64,000 nucleotides of DNA, taken from assembly GCF_021568705.1 (NCBI RefSeq), contig NZ_JAKGTH010000008.1, positions 124,001 to 188,000 of the forward strand. Direction: 5' to 3'. This DNA comes from Gillisia lutea. Its GTDB lineage: Bacteria > Bacteroidota > Bacteroidia > Flavobacteriales > Flavobacteriaceae. Positions within the stretch are counted from its first letter, which is position 1. Each line of letters begins with the position of its first letter. This document shows positions 1 through 8,516 of this stretch, in pieces. The translations under genes were made by a program, and so were the position numbers. The notes below the pieces were generated by a model that saw only the letters and a list, made by a program, of their open reading frames with translations, was not told the origin of the DNA and did no database searches.

Positions 1-698
1 TGGCTTTTGTCTCATTAAGTCAAATCCCGAAGAAACCTATTCTAAACACAAAAATAGGAGAGCCGGTGATGAAAAGTTTAAAGGAAGGCATAAAATATGT
101 TTTTGAAACAAAAATTATTTTAGGCGCTATCACTCTGGACATGATCGCGGTTCTTTTTGGTGGTGCCGTGGCTTTACTACCTATTTTTGCACAAGATATA
201 TTAAAAGTTGGTCCGCAGGGATTTGGTATTTTAAGAGCTGCTCCTGCTGTAGGCGCACTTATTATCATGTTCACTTCGGCATATTTTCCACTTAATAAAA
301 ATGCAGGAATGAAGCTTCTTGGGGCGGTTTTTGGTTTTGGGCTATGTATGATAGCTTTCGGACTTTCTACCTGGTTTTGGATATCGGTCCTTGCCTTGTT
401 TTTTAGTGGTGTAACAGATGGTGTTTCTATGATTATTAGACAAACCATTCTTCAATTAAAAACCCCCGATCATATGAGGGGAAGAGTGGCCTCAGTAAAC
501 TCCATGTTTGTTGGCTCCTCCAACGAGTTAGGTGCTTTTGAAAGCGGACTTACAGCTAAATTAATGGGTACGGTTACAGCGGTGGTATTTGGAGGAAGTA
601 TGACATTGCTTACAGTTGTTACCACCGGAATAATATCGCCAACATTTAGAAAATTAGATTTAAGAAAGGATCTTAAAGAACACGAAGAAAATAATTAA
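1..698 (+). CDS. MFS transporter, C-terminal part (5' cut by window edge)
   Basis: The reading frame is open from base 3, before the first ATG at 66, so this is the C-terminal part of a longer gene. The visible part has several hydrophobic segments and a cytoplasmic loop with the MFS-like stretch TPDHMRGRVASVNSMF near its middle, typical of the MFS_3/EntS-like drug or siderophore exporter group. It ends in a short charged tail. A full family member has about 400 residues and 12 membrane helices; about half is present. The next gene starts 11 bases downstream on the same strand, so co-transcription is likely. The substrate cannot be inferred. Confidence 0.82.
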   Translation, partial: AFVSLSQIPKKPILNTKIGEPVMKSLKEGIKYVFETKIILGAITLDMIAVLFGGAVALLPIFAQDILKVGPQGFGILRAAPAVGALIIMFTSAYFPLNKNAGMKLLGAVFGFGLCMIAFGLSTWFWISVLALFFSGVTDGVSMIIRQTILQLKTPDHMRGRVASVNSMFVGSSNELGAFESGLTAKLMGTVTAVVFGGSMTLLTVVTTGIISPTFRKLDLRKDLKEHEENN

Positions 699-709
699 AA
701 AGGGATAAT

Positions 710-1570
710 ATGAAAATAGGTTTTATAGGTTTAGGAATTATGGGTGCGCCAATGGCAGCCAATTTATTAAAAGGAGGACATCAGCTATGCGTGTATAATA
801 GAACAAAGTCTAAAGCTGTTGCACTTATCGAAAGAGGGGCAGAATGGGGAGATTCTCCCAAGGAAATAGCTAAAGATGCTGATGTGATTATTACAATGCT
901 AGAAAACCCGACCGCTGTAGAAGAAATGGCAGTAGGAAAAGATGGTTTCCTGAAAGGTTTGAAAAAGGATACTATCTGGATTGATAGCAGTACCGTTAAT
1001 CCGAGTTTTAGTAAAAAGATGGCAAAATTAGCAAATAAACATGGAGTCCGATTTTTAGATGCTCCTGTCTCAGGATCAAAAGTTCCGGCAGAAAAGGCTC
1101 TATTGATCTTTTTAGTAGGAGGGGAGCAGGAAGACCTTTCGGAAATACAACCTTTATTGGACCTTATGGGAAACAAAACCATACATGTGGGTGAAAATGG
1201 TAAAGGAGCGGCCATGAAAATAATGATCAATCAACTTCTCGGGCAAAGTATGTTGGCTTTTTCTGAATCTCTTTCGCTGGGAATAGCAATGGGTATCGAC
1301 AAAACAAAAGCTATAGATATTCTTTTGGAATCGGCTGTTACACCACCTATTTTAAACGCATTCCGGTCGAGGATAGAAGATGAAAATTATGAGCCAAATT
1401 TCCCTTTGAAACACCTTCAAAAGGATCTCCAACTCTTTACCGATACTGCGTACGAATATGAAAGAGCGGTACCTTTAACCAATACTGCGAAAGAAGTATA
1501 TGCCTTGGCAAAACAAGATAAACAGGGAGATCTAGATTTTTCTTCAGTGTTTAAATTTCTGAATAAATAA
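710..1570 (+). CDS. NAD(P)-dependent beta-hydroxyacid dehydrogenase family (3-hydroxyisobutyrate dehydrogenase/glyoxylate reductase-like)
   Basis: This 286-residue protein has the family layout. An N-terminal Rossmann fold carries GFIGLGIMGAPMAANL (residues 4-19), and the NRT after beta2 (30-32) favours NADPH. A substrate-binding stretch DAPVSGS lies near 117-123, and the catalytic Lys is in GAAMKIMIN at about 170. A helical C-terminal domain follows. The family oxidises or reduces short beta-hydroxyacids or semialdehydes in the cytosol. The exact substrate (3-hydroxyisobutyrate, tartronate semialdehyde, glyoxylate or succinic semialdehyde) cannot be decided. It follows the MFS gene by 11 bases and converges with rlmF with a 24-base gap. 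Confidence 0.85.
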   Translation: MKIGFIGLGIMGAPMAANLLKGGHQLCVYNRTKSKAVALIERGAEWGDSPKEIAKDADVIITMLENPTAVEEMAVGKDGFLKGLKKDTIWIDSSTVNPSFSKKMAKLANKHGVRFLDAPVSGSKVPAEKALLIFLVGGEQEDLSEIQPLLDLMGNKTIHVGENGKGAAMKIMINQLLGQSMLAFSESLSLGIAMGIDKTKAIDILLESAVTPPILNAFRSRIEDENYEPNFPLKHLQKDLQLFTDTAYEYERAVPLTNTAKEVYALAKQDKQGDLDFSSVFKFLNK

Positions 1571-1594
1571 AATAGTTAATAGGAGAAGGTTTCC

Positions 1595-2479
1595 CTAATT
1601 TTCAAATTTCCAGGCAATAAATCTGCTGCGTTTGTTGCCTTGTTCCATTTCTATGGTTTTATGTGTGACTTTTAATCTATCTAATTGTTTATAGATCTTT
1701 GCTAAGTTTTCCTTTTTTGAAACCAAAGAAGTAAACCAGCCTACCTGAGTTTTAAAATTTACACTTTCCTTGATCATTCTTTTAATGAAAAGTGCCTCTC
1801 CGCCATTACACCAGAGCTCATTTGCCTGTCCCCCAAAATTTCTGGTCAACAAATTTGACTGTCCGAGATTTTTTAATTTTCTAAAAGTCCCACGCTTTGC
1901 AGCTTCTTCAGATGGATGAAAAGGTGGGTTGCACATGCTAAAGTTGAAATATTCTCCTTCTTTAATAATACCGCCAAAAATATTAGCATTATTATCTTGC
2001 TGTCTTATTTCAATTAACTTTTTAAGACCGGGCGTCATTTTTACATTAGCCGTAGCTGCAGCAATTGCATTTTCATCTATATCAGCACCAAACATCTTCC
2101 AATTATAAATTTTGGCACCAAGAATAGGATAGATACAATTTGCTCCTACACCAATATCAAGTCCTTTTACATTCATTTTGATATTATCTTCAGCTAAAAG
2201 ATCATATATGTGATGGATATAATCTGCTCTTCCCGGAATAGGAGGACATAAATAGTTCTCGGGAATTTCCCAATCTACTAGCTGATAATGATGTTTTAAA
2301 AGGGCCTTGTTCAATTGAAGTACCGCCTTACTATCGGCAAAATCAATACTTTTATTTCCAACTGCATTAAGGCTAACATATTCTCCTAATGGTTTATGGC
2401 TTTTAATTAAAGCGGTGAAATCATAAGAATTTGCTAGAATATTTTTTGGATGTGGCATGAATGAAGGAGTTATTAGCAT
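1595..2479 (-). CDS. rlmF: 23S rRNA (adenine(1618)-N(6))-methyltransferase RlmF
   Basis: A SAM-dependent base methyltransferase that in E. coli makes m6A1618 in 23S rRNA. The N-terminal HPKN...YDF stretch, CPPIPGRADYIHH and the class-beta amino-methyltransferase motif NPPFH with EEAAKRGTFRK after it match RlmF closely. A GVGANCIYPILG SAM loop precedes the NPPF motif. The 294-residue length fits the family. A later in-frame ATG at 2458 (MPHPKN) would also be a reasonable start and aligns slightly better with E. coli. A TATCTTTG -7 element just upstream of 2479 suggests a transcript beginning close to the first ATG. Confidence 0.9.
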   Translation of the reverse strand: MLITPSFMPHPKNILANSYDFTALIKSHKPLGEYVSLNAVGNKSIDFADSKAVLQLNKALLKHHYQLVDWEIPENYLCPPIPGRADYIHHIYDLLAEDNIKMNVKGLDIGVGANCIYPILGAKIYNWKMFGADIDENAIAAATANVKMTPGLKKLIEIRQQDNNANIFGGIIKEGEYFNFSMCNPPFHPSEEAAKRGTFRKLKNLGQSNLLTRNFGGQANELWCNGGEALFIKRMIKESVNFKTQVGWFTSLVSKKENLAKIYKQLDRLKVTHKTIEMEQGNKRSRFIAWKFEN

Positions 2480-2487
2480 TGTTTTGA

Positions 2488-2495
2488 CAAAGATA
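2488..2495 (-). promoter_or_regulatory. Candidate -7 promoter element for rlmF (TAnnTTTG type)
   Basis: The minus strand reads TATCTTTG, an exact match to the Bacteroidota -7 consensus TAnnTTTG, ending 8 bases before the first ATG of rlmF. This predicts a nearly leaderless transcript. I see no clean -33 box. Confidence 0.4.
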
Positions 2496-2636
2496 CGGCC
2501 TTACAAACTAAAATAGAGTAGTGCACTAAACATACTTTCAAATCCATTATTTGCAATTAGGGTTAAGATTTTCTAAAATTTATAAGAAAATAAAATATTT
2601 ACTCCAAGCATTTTCTTTAAATTAAAAAGGAAGATT

Positions 2637-2644
2637 TATATTTG
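2637..2644 (+). promoter_or_regulatory. Candidate -7 promoter element for the cold-shock gene
   Basis: TATATTTG matches the Bacteroidota -7 consensus. With a start near 2651 the cold-shock mRNA would have a leader of about 110 bases, as many csp genes do. Nothing else was found in the 2480-2763 gap. Confidence 0.4.
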
Positions 2645-2763
2645 CATATAATTAAAGCAATTATCTGGACAGGTAATTATGTACATCAACAAATTTTATA
2701 TCAATCATTTGTTTTTCACTTCATTTTAGCTTAAATTATTCCTTGTATAACTAATTAAAACGA

Positions 2764-3213
2764 ATGGCAAAATCACAGCAGACATTTAATAAAATTGAAA
2801 AAGAAAAGAAGCGCTTAAAGAAGCGTGAAGAAAAGCAGAAGAAAAAGGAGGAGCGCAAAGCAAATCCTAAAGGAAGCGAATTTGAGATCGCTTACGTGGA
2901 TAAATATGGTAATCTTACCGATACTCCACCGGATCCGGATGATAAGATTGAAGTAGAGCTGGAAAGCATTGAAATTGGAATTCCTAAAAAAGAGGATTCA
3001 GAAGAAGAAGATCCAAAAGCTGACAAACAAGGAAAGGTTTCCTTCTTTGATCACTCTAAAGGTTTTGGTTTCATTATAGATTCTATGTCTCAAGAAAAAT
3101 ATTTTGTTCACGTAAGTGGACTGATAGATGAAATTGAAGAAAACGATACAGTTACTTATGAACTGGAACGTGGAATGAAAGGCATGAACGCAGTTCGCGT
3201 AAAGAAGATCTAA
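2764..3213 (+). CDS. Cold-shock domain protein with basic coiled N-terminus
   Basis: This 149-residue protein has two parts. Residues 1-40 are a Lys/Glu-rich, probably helical RNA-binding tail, followed by an acidic linker. The last 60 residues are a cold-shock domain: GKVSFFDHSKGFGFI carries the RNP1-like aromatic motif, KYFVHVSGL carries RNP2, and a C-terminal beta strand ends in VRVKKI. It is predicted to bind single-stranded RNA or DNA as a chaperone in the cytoplasm. The CSD-at-C-terminus arrangement with a charged N-tail is common in Flavobacteriia. It is a single-gene unit with its own promoter and a strong terminator at 3236. Confidence 0.9.
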   Translation: MAKSQQTFNKIEKEKKRLKKREEKQKKKEERKANPKGSEFEIAYVDKYGNLTDTPPDPDDKIEVELESIEIGIPKKEDSEEEDPKADKQGKVSFFDHSKGFGFIIDSMSQEKYFVHVSGLIDEIEENDTVTYELERGMKGMNAVRVKKI

Positions 3214-3235
3214 ATTTTAGAATCAGATATAATTT

Positions 3236-3265
3236 AAAGCAGCTATTTTTTAGCTGCTTTTTTTT
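3236..3265 (+). terminator. Rho-independent terminator after the cold-shock gene
   Basis: AAAGCAGCT and AGCTGCTTT form a perfect 9-bp stem around a T-rich loop, followed by a run of T. Confidence 0.88.
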
Positions 3266-3748
3266 GTTCCAAATTTAAGTACGTGTCTTTTCCATTCTGG
3301 TTACTCGCTGCCAATGTAAATTTCCAAAAGATGAAAACTTCCATAAGCATATTCGGAATTTTTATAGTGATTTGGATACTCATAAATATTTAGTTGGCGT
3401 AGCTTTCGAACCTTATCCTTCATCCTTCGTATTTTAATATTCCTATCTGTGGGCTCAGCAAGCGCCGGTAATAGACAAGAGGAAAAAGATGTCGTTCTAG
3501 GCAGGATTATACGATCAATTAAAGTTAGGTTTAGAGATAAGAATACTCGACAAAAAAATGATCATCTTATAATTCATCAACCAGAAAACTCTTAAACATT
3601 CAACAAGTACAAGTAGAAATGATGGAAGATATCCTGAAACAACCGAATAGTAAATAACACTCATAAACATATAAACCTCACATTGAGCACCTTAAATTAT
3701 TTCAATTAAAATTATGATTTCTATTCATTCAAGGTTCATATAAAATTT
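3266..3748. other. Intergenic stretch without a convincing gene
   Basis: About 480 bases hold no convincing gene. A 20-codon hydrophobic ORF (3331-3393, MKTSISIFGIFIVIWILINI) is followed in another frame by an open stretch (about 3393-3595) with no ATG that reads like a signal peptide plus basic tail. Together they could be a decayed small membrane protein. I would not annotate either as coding. Confidence 0.4.
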
Positions 3749-3756
3749 TATATTTG
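3749..3756 (+). promoter_or_regulatory. Candidate -7 promoter element for the riboswitch transcript
   Basis: TATATTTG matches TAnnTTTG and ends 8 bases before the aptamer P1 stem begins, the right place for transcription to start at the 5' end of the riboswitch. Confidence 0.5.
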
Positions 3757-3762
3757 CCGCCT

Positions 3763-3828
3763 AATTATCAAGAATCTCAAAAGGAGATAGCAACCTGCAA
3801 TAACGAGCAAGGTGCTAAAATGATAAGC
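3763..3828 (+). promoter_or_regulatory. SAM-clan riboswitch (compact SAM-I or SAM-I/IV-like aptamer)
   Basis: The core reads like SAM-I. P1 is TTATCA (3765-3770) pairing with TGATAA (3821-3826). AAGA follows P1. A short P2 hairpin is ATCTC/GAGAT. The conserved GCAACC (3790-3795) pairs through TGC/GCA into AAGGTGCTAA (3809-3818). The P2 kink-turn extension and the P4 arm of canonical SAM-I are missing, so it resembles the compact variants. It sits about 80 bases before a NhaC-superfamily transporter gene, a known context for SAM control of methionine uptake (MetT). A pyrimidine-rich tract at 3856-3888 lies between aptamer and start; I could not assign a clear terminator or anti-Shine-Dalgarno switch. 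Confidence 0.72.
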
Positions 3829-3909
3829 CAGTACTTGGAAAAAATGTTAATCATACTTCCTTTATTCTGCTTTTCTTCCCCCTTTTTTGATTCATAAGTA
3901 TTTAATTTT

Positions 3910-5223
3910 ATGAATGAATTATCGAACAGAAAAGGCTATTTTCAAGCTTTATTACCCTTATTATTATTTGTGCTAAGCTTTTTAGGGGTTGGAATCTATT
4001 TAGACGACTTCTACGCTTTACCTTCTCCTATTGCTGTGATCTTGGGAATTGTACTGGCTTTTGTAATGTTTACTGATAGTATACAAACCAAAGTAGATAC
4101 CTTATTGAGAGGTTGTGGTGATGAAAAGATCATTACCATGTGCCTAATCTATTTACTTGCCGGAGCATTTACTGTAATTTGTAAGGCAACGGGGAGTGTA
4201 GATGCTATTGTAAATTTAGGGCTAAATTATATTTCTTTAGATTACCTATATGTGGGGGTATTTATTATCGCAGGTTTCTTATCAATATCTACAGGAACTT
4301 CAGTAGGCGCTATTGTCGCGCTAGGTCCGATTGTAATAAGTTTTGCAGATAGATCGGGAGCTTCTTTAGGTGTATTGAGCGCTTCTTTGCTTGGCGGTTC
4401 TATGTTTGGGGATAACCTTTCCATCATTTCAGATACTACAATTGCTGCTACCCAGTCCTTGGAGGTAAAGATGAAAGATAAATTCAGACAAAATATTCTC
4501 GTGGCACTTCCGGCAGCATTAATCACCATAGCAATATTGTTTTTTCAAGGTACTCTCATAAAAGATATCGCAGAAATAGATCAGGATTATAGTTTCGATT
4601 TGATAAAGATCATTCCTTATTTGTTAGTCATCATTTTGGCAGTAGCAGGTTTAAACGTATTTACGGTATTGTTTATCGGTATAATAGCTGCGGGAGTTAT
4701 TGGATTAGCTTACGGAGATTTCGGACTCCTTGAATTTGCTAAACTCTCCTACGAAGGATTTACGGGAATGACCGAAATATTTTTGCTTTCCATGCTAACC
4801 GGGGGGTTGGCTGCTTTGGTGACTCATGCAGGTGGACTACGTTATATTATAGATATCATCAGTAAAAAGATTAATAATAGAACTGCTTATTTTGGAGTTG
4901 CAGGCTTAGTGAGTTTAACTAATTCCGCTATTGCAAATAATACAGTTTCTATTATAATTACAGGGCCTATAGCTAAAGATCTCAGTGATAAATTTAGGTT
5001 AAGTCGAATTAAGGTCGCTTCCGTATTGGATATTTTCGCTTGTATCATTCAAGGCGTCTTGCCGTATGGAGCTCAGGTATTGCTTATTTTAAGTTATGCT
5101 GGAGGTAAGGTCGATTATTTTGATCTGATATCAAATGCTTGGTATTTGATGTTACTTTTAATTGGAACGTTAGTATATATCCAATTCAGCAATAAAAAGC
5201 TTAAGATTAGGGAGGTAGTTTAG
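3910..5223 (+). CDS. NhaC-superfamily transporter, probable methionine transporter MetT
   Basis: A 437-residue inner-membrane protein of the Na+/H+ antiporter NhaC superfamily with about 11-12 hydrophobic segments. Family features are the STGTSVGAIVALGPI half-helix and GGSMFGDNLSIISDTTIAAT, where the Asp/Asn residues are likely ion or substrate ligands. A repeat-like second half carries NSAIANNTVSIII. A sequence-only call would be Na+/H+ antiporter. The SAM-clan riboswitch upstream points instead to the MetT branch, which comparative genomics has assigned to methionine uptake. Regulation would be shut-off when S-adenosylmethionine is plentiful. It is monocistronic; the next gene begins 88 bases on. 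Confidence 0.78.
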   Translation: MNELSNRKGYFQALLPLLLFVLSFLGVGIYLDDFYALPSPIAVILGIVLAFVMFTDSIQTKVDTLLRGCGDEKIITMCLIYLLAGAFTVICKATGSVDAIVNLGLNYISLDYLYVGVFIIAGFLSISTGTSVGAIVALGPIVISFADRSGASLGVLSASLLGGSMFGDNLSIISDTTIAATQSLEVKMKDKFRQNILVALPAALITIAILFFQGTLIKDIAEIDQDYSFDLIKIIPYLLVIILAVAGLNVFTVLFIGIIAAGVIGLAYGDFGLLEFAKLSYEGFTGMTEIFLLSMLTGGLAALVTHAGGLRYIIDIISKKINNRTAYFGVAGLVSLTNSAIANNTVSIIITGPIAKDLSDKFRLSRIKVASVLDIFACIIQGVLPYGAQVLLILSYAGGKVDYFDLISNAWYLMLLLIGTLVYIQFSNKKLKIREVV

Positions 5224-5311
5224 TGTTTTTTTAGATTCAATTTAACCTTAACAAAGGGGAGAGGCTTGAAAAGATTTTATAGTTATATTCGCAGCTTGAA
5301 AGAATAGCACT

Positions 5312-6862
5312 ATGGAGATTAAAGATACGGAAGAAAGCGCGAGGCTTAGTCAACAACAAATTGACACCTGTATTTCAATGTTAGAAGCTTTGGTAGCCGA
5401 TACCAATCAGGTATTTGAATTGCCAGAGGAGAAACGTATTGCTTTAATGACGGCAGCAGGTTCTCTTACCAGACCAAGCCGAGATGAGTTTATTAGAAGA
5501 AAGAAGGATGCAAAGAAAGCCGCTAAGCGCAAGATGATCGAGCGCGATAAACATGCTCGCAAGGAAACTGGAATTAGAAGTGCTCGTGAAAATGTAGTTT
5601 TTGTTGCTCCTAAATTAATAGAACTTTCTAAGAAAGCTGAAGAAGAACAGCCAGAATTGGAATCACCAAGAAACTGTTACGTATGTAAGGCGGTGTACAC
5701 TAAACTGCATCATTTTTATGATACTATGTGTACTGAATGTGGTGATTTCAACTATGCTAAACGTTTTCAAACTGCTAATTTGAAAGGACAGGTAGCGGTA
5801 GTTACCGGGTCTAGATTAAAGATTGGGTATCATATAACTTTAATGTTGTTAAGAGCCGGAGCAACCGTGGTTGCCACTACCAGATTTCCTGCAGATTCAG
5901 CTTTAAGATTTTCGAAAGAAAGTGATTTTCCAGATTGGGGACATCGATTAAAGATCCACGGTCTAGACCTTCGCCATATTCCAAGTGTAGAGATCTTTTG
6001 CAATTTTATAGAGCAAAAGTATAGTCGTTTGGATATCCTTATAAATAATGCTGCCCAAACAGTAAGGCGTCCTGCTGGTTTCTATCAGCATCTTATGAAT
6101 AAGGAAGAAATGCCTATTAGCTCTTTACCTCAATATGCACAAGAACTTTTGGCAGATCATGCAAACTGTTTAAGCGAATTAAAAACATTGACTTCAGGAG
6201 CTTCTAACAACCAAAATATGCCGGTTACCTGGCATGGTCCAGAACCAGGAATTGGGTTAAGAGCTTCTGCTAAACTATCTCAAATTCCCTATAGTTTTGA
6301 TAATTCCCTTTCTGCTAAAGAAGTTTTTCCGGAGGGACAGTTAGATGCCGATTTGCAACAAGTAGATCTTAGAAAGACCAATAGCTGGCGACTTAAATTA
6401 GGAGAGATCGAAACCACTGAAATGATAGAAGTGCAATTGGTAAATTCTATCGCTCCTTTCGTGCTTTGTAATCGTCTTGCTGATTTAATGCGAAAAGAAA
6501 ACACAGGTAAGAAACATATTATCAACGTTTCTGCAATGGAAGGAAAATTCCACCGTTTTCATAAAGAAGACAGGCATCCCCATACCAATATGGCGAAAGC
6601 TGCATTGAATATGATGACGCATACTTCAGCCTCTACCTTTGCGATAGACGGAATATTTATGAATGCCGTAGATACAGGTTGGGTGACCGATGAGGATCCT
6701 GCTGAACTATCTAAGAAAAAAGTAGAAGTGCATGACTTTCAACCCCCATTAGATATTGTTGATGGTGCAGCTCGTGTGATGGATCCGTTATTTGACGGAA
6801 TTAACACCGGGAAACACTGGTGTGGGAAGTTCTTGAAAGATTATATGCCTATAGATTGGTAA
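5312..6862 (+). CDS. SDR-like protein with N-terminal zinc finger and altered active site
   Basis: 516 residues, twice the usual SDR length. Residues 1-115 are helical and charged ([11 protein letters not shown] near 65-75). A putative zinc site C122xxC125...C140xxC143 follows. An SDR Rossmann domain then starts with [12 protein letters not shown] (about 161-172), which departs from TGxxxGIG, and contains [13 protein letters not shown]. The NVSAMEG serine is present, but the YxxxK tyrosine is replaced by Thr (TNMAKAAL), so classical dehydrogenase chemistry is doubtful. A large insert separates NNAA from the serine. The function is unknown; a nucleotide-binding or RNA-related role is a guess. 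Confidence 0.75.
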   Translation: MEIKDTEESARLSQQQIDTCISMLEALVADTNQVFELPEEKRIALMTAAGSLTRPSRDEFIRRKKDAKKAAKRKMIERDKHARKETGIRSARENVVFVAPKLIELSKKAEEEQPELESPRNCYVCKAVYTKLHHFYDTMCTECGDFNYAKRFQTANLKGQVAVVTGSRLKIGYHITLMLLRAGATVVATTRFPADSALRFSKESDFPDWGHRLKIHGLDLRHIPSVEIFCNFIEQKYSRLDILINNAAQTVRRPAGFYQHLMNKEEMPISSLPQYAQELLADHANCLSELKTLTSGASNNQNMPVTWHGPEPGIGLRASAKLSQIPYSFDNSLSAKEVFPEGQLDADLQQVDLRKTNSWRLKLGEIETTEMIEVQLVNSIAPFVLCNRLADLMRKENTGKKHIINVSAMEGKFHRFHKEDRHPHTNMAKAALNMMTHTSASTFAIDGIFMNAVDTGWVTDEDPAELSKKKVEVHDFQPPLDIVDGAARVMDPLFDGINTGKHWCGKFLKDYMPIDW

Positions 6863-6884
6863 GATTATAAAATACCTACAGGAT

Positions 6885-6914
6885 TGCGGCAGAATAAAAC
6901 TTACTTTTGCCGCA
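6885..6914 (+). promoter_or_regulatory. Inverted repeat overlapping -7 element and start codon of the helicase gene
   Basis: TGCGGCA (6885-6891) and TGCCGCA (6908-6914) are perfect arms with a 16-base spacer. TACTTTTG (6902-6909), an exact TAnnTTTG -7 match, lies inside it and the ATG starts on its last base. It may be an operator, or a weak terminator of the SDR gene without a T run. Confidence 0.4.
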
Positions 6915-8236
6915 TGTCAAATATCATAAAAGAACAAAAGTATATCCTGGATAAATTGGGTATAGAGAAGCTGAATCCTATGCAGGAAGAAGCACATCTT
7001 GCCATAGATTCAAGTGCTAATACCGTTTTGTTATCGCCTACCGGAACAGGAAAGACCCTTGCGTTTTTGTTACCAATTATCAATGCTTTAGAGGTTGACT
7101 GCCACGAGGTACAAGTGCTTATTCTTGTGCCTAGCAGGGAACTTGCAATTCAAATTGAACAAGTTACTCGTGAAATGGGGTCCGGTTATAAAGCAAATGC
7201 TGTATATGGTGGTAGAGCTTTCTCAAAAGATAAGATTGAACTAAAGCATCGCCCTGCTATCTTGATAGGCACACCAGGTAGGATTGCCGATCATTTAAGA
7301 AGGGAAACTTTTGCTATTGACGATATAAAAACCTTGGTTTTAGATGAATTCGACAAATCTTTAGAGGTTGGTTTTGAAGCGGAAATGAGTGAAATTATAG
7401 AAGCTTTACCTCATATTTCAAAACGCATACTCACTTCGGCTACCCAGGAGATAGAAATTCCAAAATTTGCTGGAGTTATAGATCCTTCTGTAGTAAACTA
7501 TTTAGATACAGGAAAATCTCAACTAGATATTAAAACAGTACTGTCTCCTAATAAAGATAAATTACAGAGCCTAGTTCAACTTCTTTGTCAAATAGAAAAC
7601 GAACCGGGGATCATATTTTGTAATTTTAAGGATTCCATCCAGCGGGTAAGTGATTATTTAACCGATCATAATATTTCTCATGGTTGTTTTTATGGAGGAA
7701 TGGAACAGAAGGATAGAGAGCGTGCGCTTATAAAATTCAGAAATGGAACTCATCAGCTTATTATAGCTACAGATCTTGCTGCCAGAGGGATAGATATCCC
7801 GGAAATGAAATTCATTATTCACTATCAGCTTCCACTTAAAAGTCAGGAATTTACTCATAGAAATGGACGTACGGCTCGTATGAATTCGGCAGGTACTGCT
7901 TACGTCTTGCAATGGACCAAGGAAGATTTACCGGAGTTTATAGATCCTGATACTTCCGTAGGAGAAATAGATAATAGTAAAAAGTTACCTAAACCCTCAT
8001 CCTCTAAGTGGGAAACCATATTTATTTCTGGTGGTAGGAAGGACAAGATATCTAAAGGAGATATAGCCGGTTTATTCTTAAAACAAGGTAATTTAGAGAA
8101 GAATGAGCTTGGAACTATAGAGCTTAAACAAGACTGTGCTTTTGTGGCTGTTCCTGCAAGAAAAGTAACTACGCTAATTAAAGAGCTCAATAACTCAAGA
8201 CTTAAAAAGAAAAAGGTAAGACTTAACCTGATTTAA
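6914..8236 (+). CDS. DEAD-box RNA helicase
   Basis: All core helicase motifs are visible. They are Q motif NPMQEEA, motif I SPTGTGKT, Ia PSRELA, Ib TPGRI, II DEFD (a DEAD variant with Phe), [26 protein letters not shown] and [10 protein letters not shown]. The C-terminal 90 residues form a DbpA-like RNA-binding domain ([18 protein letters not shown]), as in helicases of the DbpA group that act on 23S rRNA in 50S assembly. I place the start at ATG 6914; an upstream in-frame ATG at 6884 lies before the predicted -7 element. DEFD instead of DEAD is an odd but tolerated change. Confidence 0.9.
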   Translation: MSNIIKEQKYILDKLGIEKLNPMQEEAHLAIDSSANTVLLSPTGTGKTLAFLLPIINALEVDCHEVQVLILVPSRELAIQIEQVTREMGSGYKANAVYGGRAFSKDKIELKHRPAILIGTPGRIADHLRRETFAIDDIKTLVLDEFDKSLEVGFEAEMSEIIEALPHISKRILTSATQEIEIPKFAGVIDPSVVNYLDTGKSQLDIKTVLSPNKDKLQSLVQLLCQIENEPGIIFCNFKDSIQRVSDYLTDHNISHGCFYGGMEQKDRERALIKFRNGTHQLIIATDLAARGIDIPEMKFIIHYQLPLKSQEFTHRNGRTARMNSAGTAYVLQWTKEDLPEFIDPDTSVGEIDNSKKLPKPSSSKWETIFISGGRKDKISKGDIAGLFLKQGNLEKNELGTIELKQDCAFVAVPARKVTTLIKELNNSRLKKKKVRLNLI

Positions 8237-8246
8237 AAATTATCAC

Positions 8247-8462
8247 ATGAAACAAGAGCAACCCAACAACCCGTTACATGGTATTAAGTTAGCCGATATT
8301 CTTGAATTTTTAGTTGAAAAATATGGTTGGGACGGGCTAGCTAGTAGAATTAATGTTCGCTGTTTCACTTCCAATCCTTCAATTAAATCCAGTCTAAAAT
8401 TCTTGAGGCAGACTTCGTGGGCCAAAGAAAAAGTGGAGCAACTCTATTTAAGATCTATTTAA
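8247..8462 (+). CDS. VF530 family DNA-binding protein (DUF2132)
   Basis: A 71-residue protein carrying the whole VF530 signature: NPLHGIKL at the start, the [19 protein letters not shown] core, then [13 protein letters not shown] and [13 protein letters not shown]. The structural family is a small helical fold reported to bind DNA. Its cellular role is not established. It lies 10 bases after the DEAD-box gene and is probably co-transcribed. Confidence 0.9.
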   Translation: MKQEQPNNPLHGIKLADILEFLVEKYGWDGLASRINVRCFTSNPSIKSSLKFLRQTSWAKEKVEQLYLRSI

Positions 8463-8516
8463 GGTTATTTAGTATATGTTATATTTATAGATCTTACTAT
8501 ATAATTTTTAAGAAAT

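Noticed and set aside
20-448. 142-codon minus-strand frame at the left edge
   Set aside because: Reverse-strand shadow of the MFS transporter.
3331-3595. Small hydrophobic ORF followed by an ATG-less open frame that reads like a secreted peptide
   Set aside because: No start codon for the second part and no homology for either; kept only as a note on a possible gene remnant.
3910-5223. Plain Na+/H+ antiporter NhaC assignment
   Set aside because: Family name fits, but the SAM-clan riboswitch upstream makes the methionine-transporter branch more likely.
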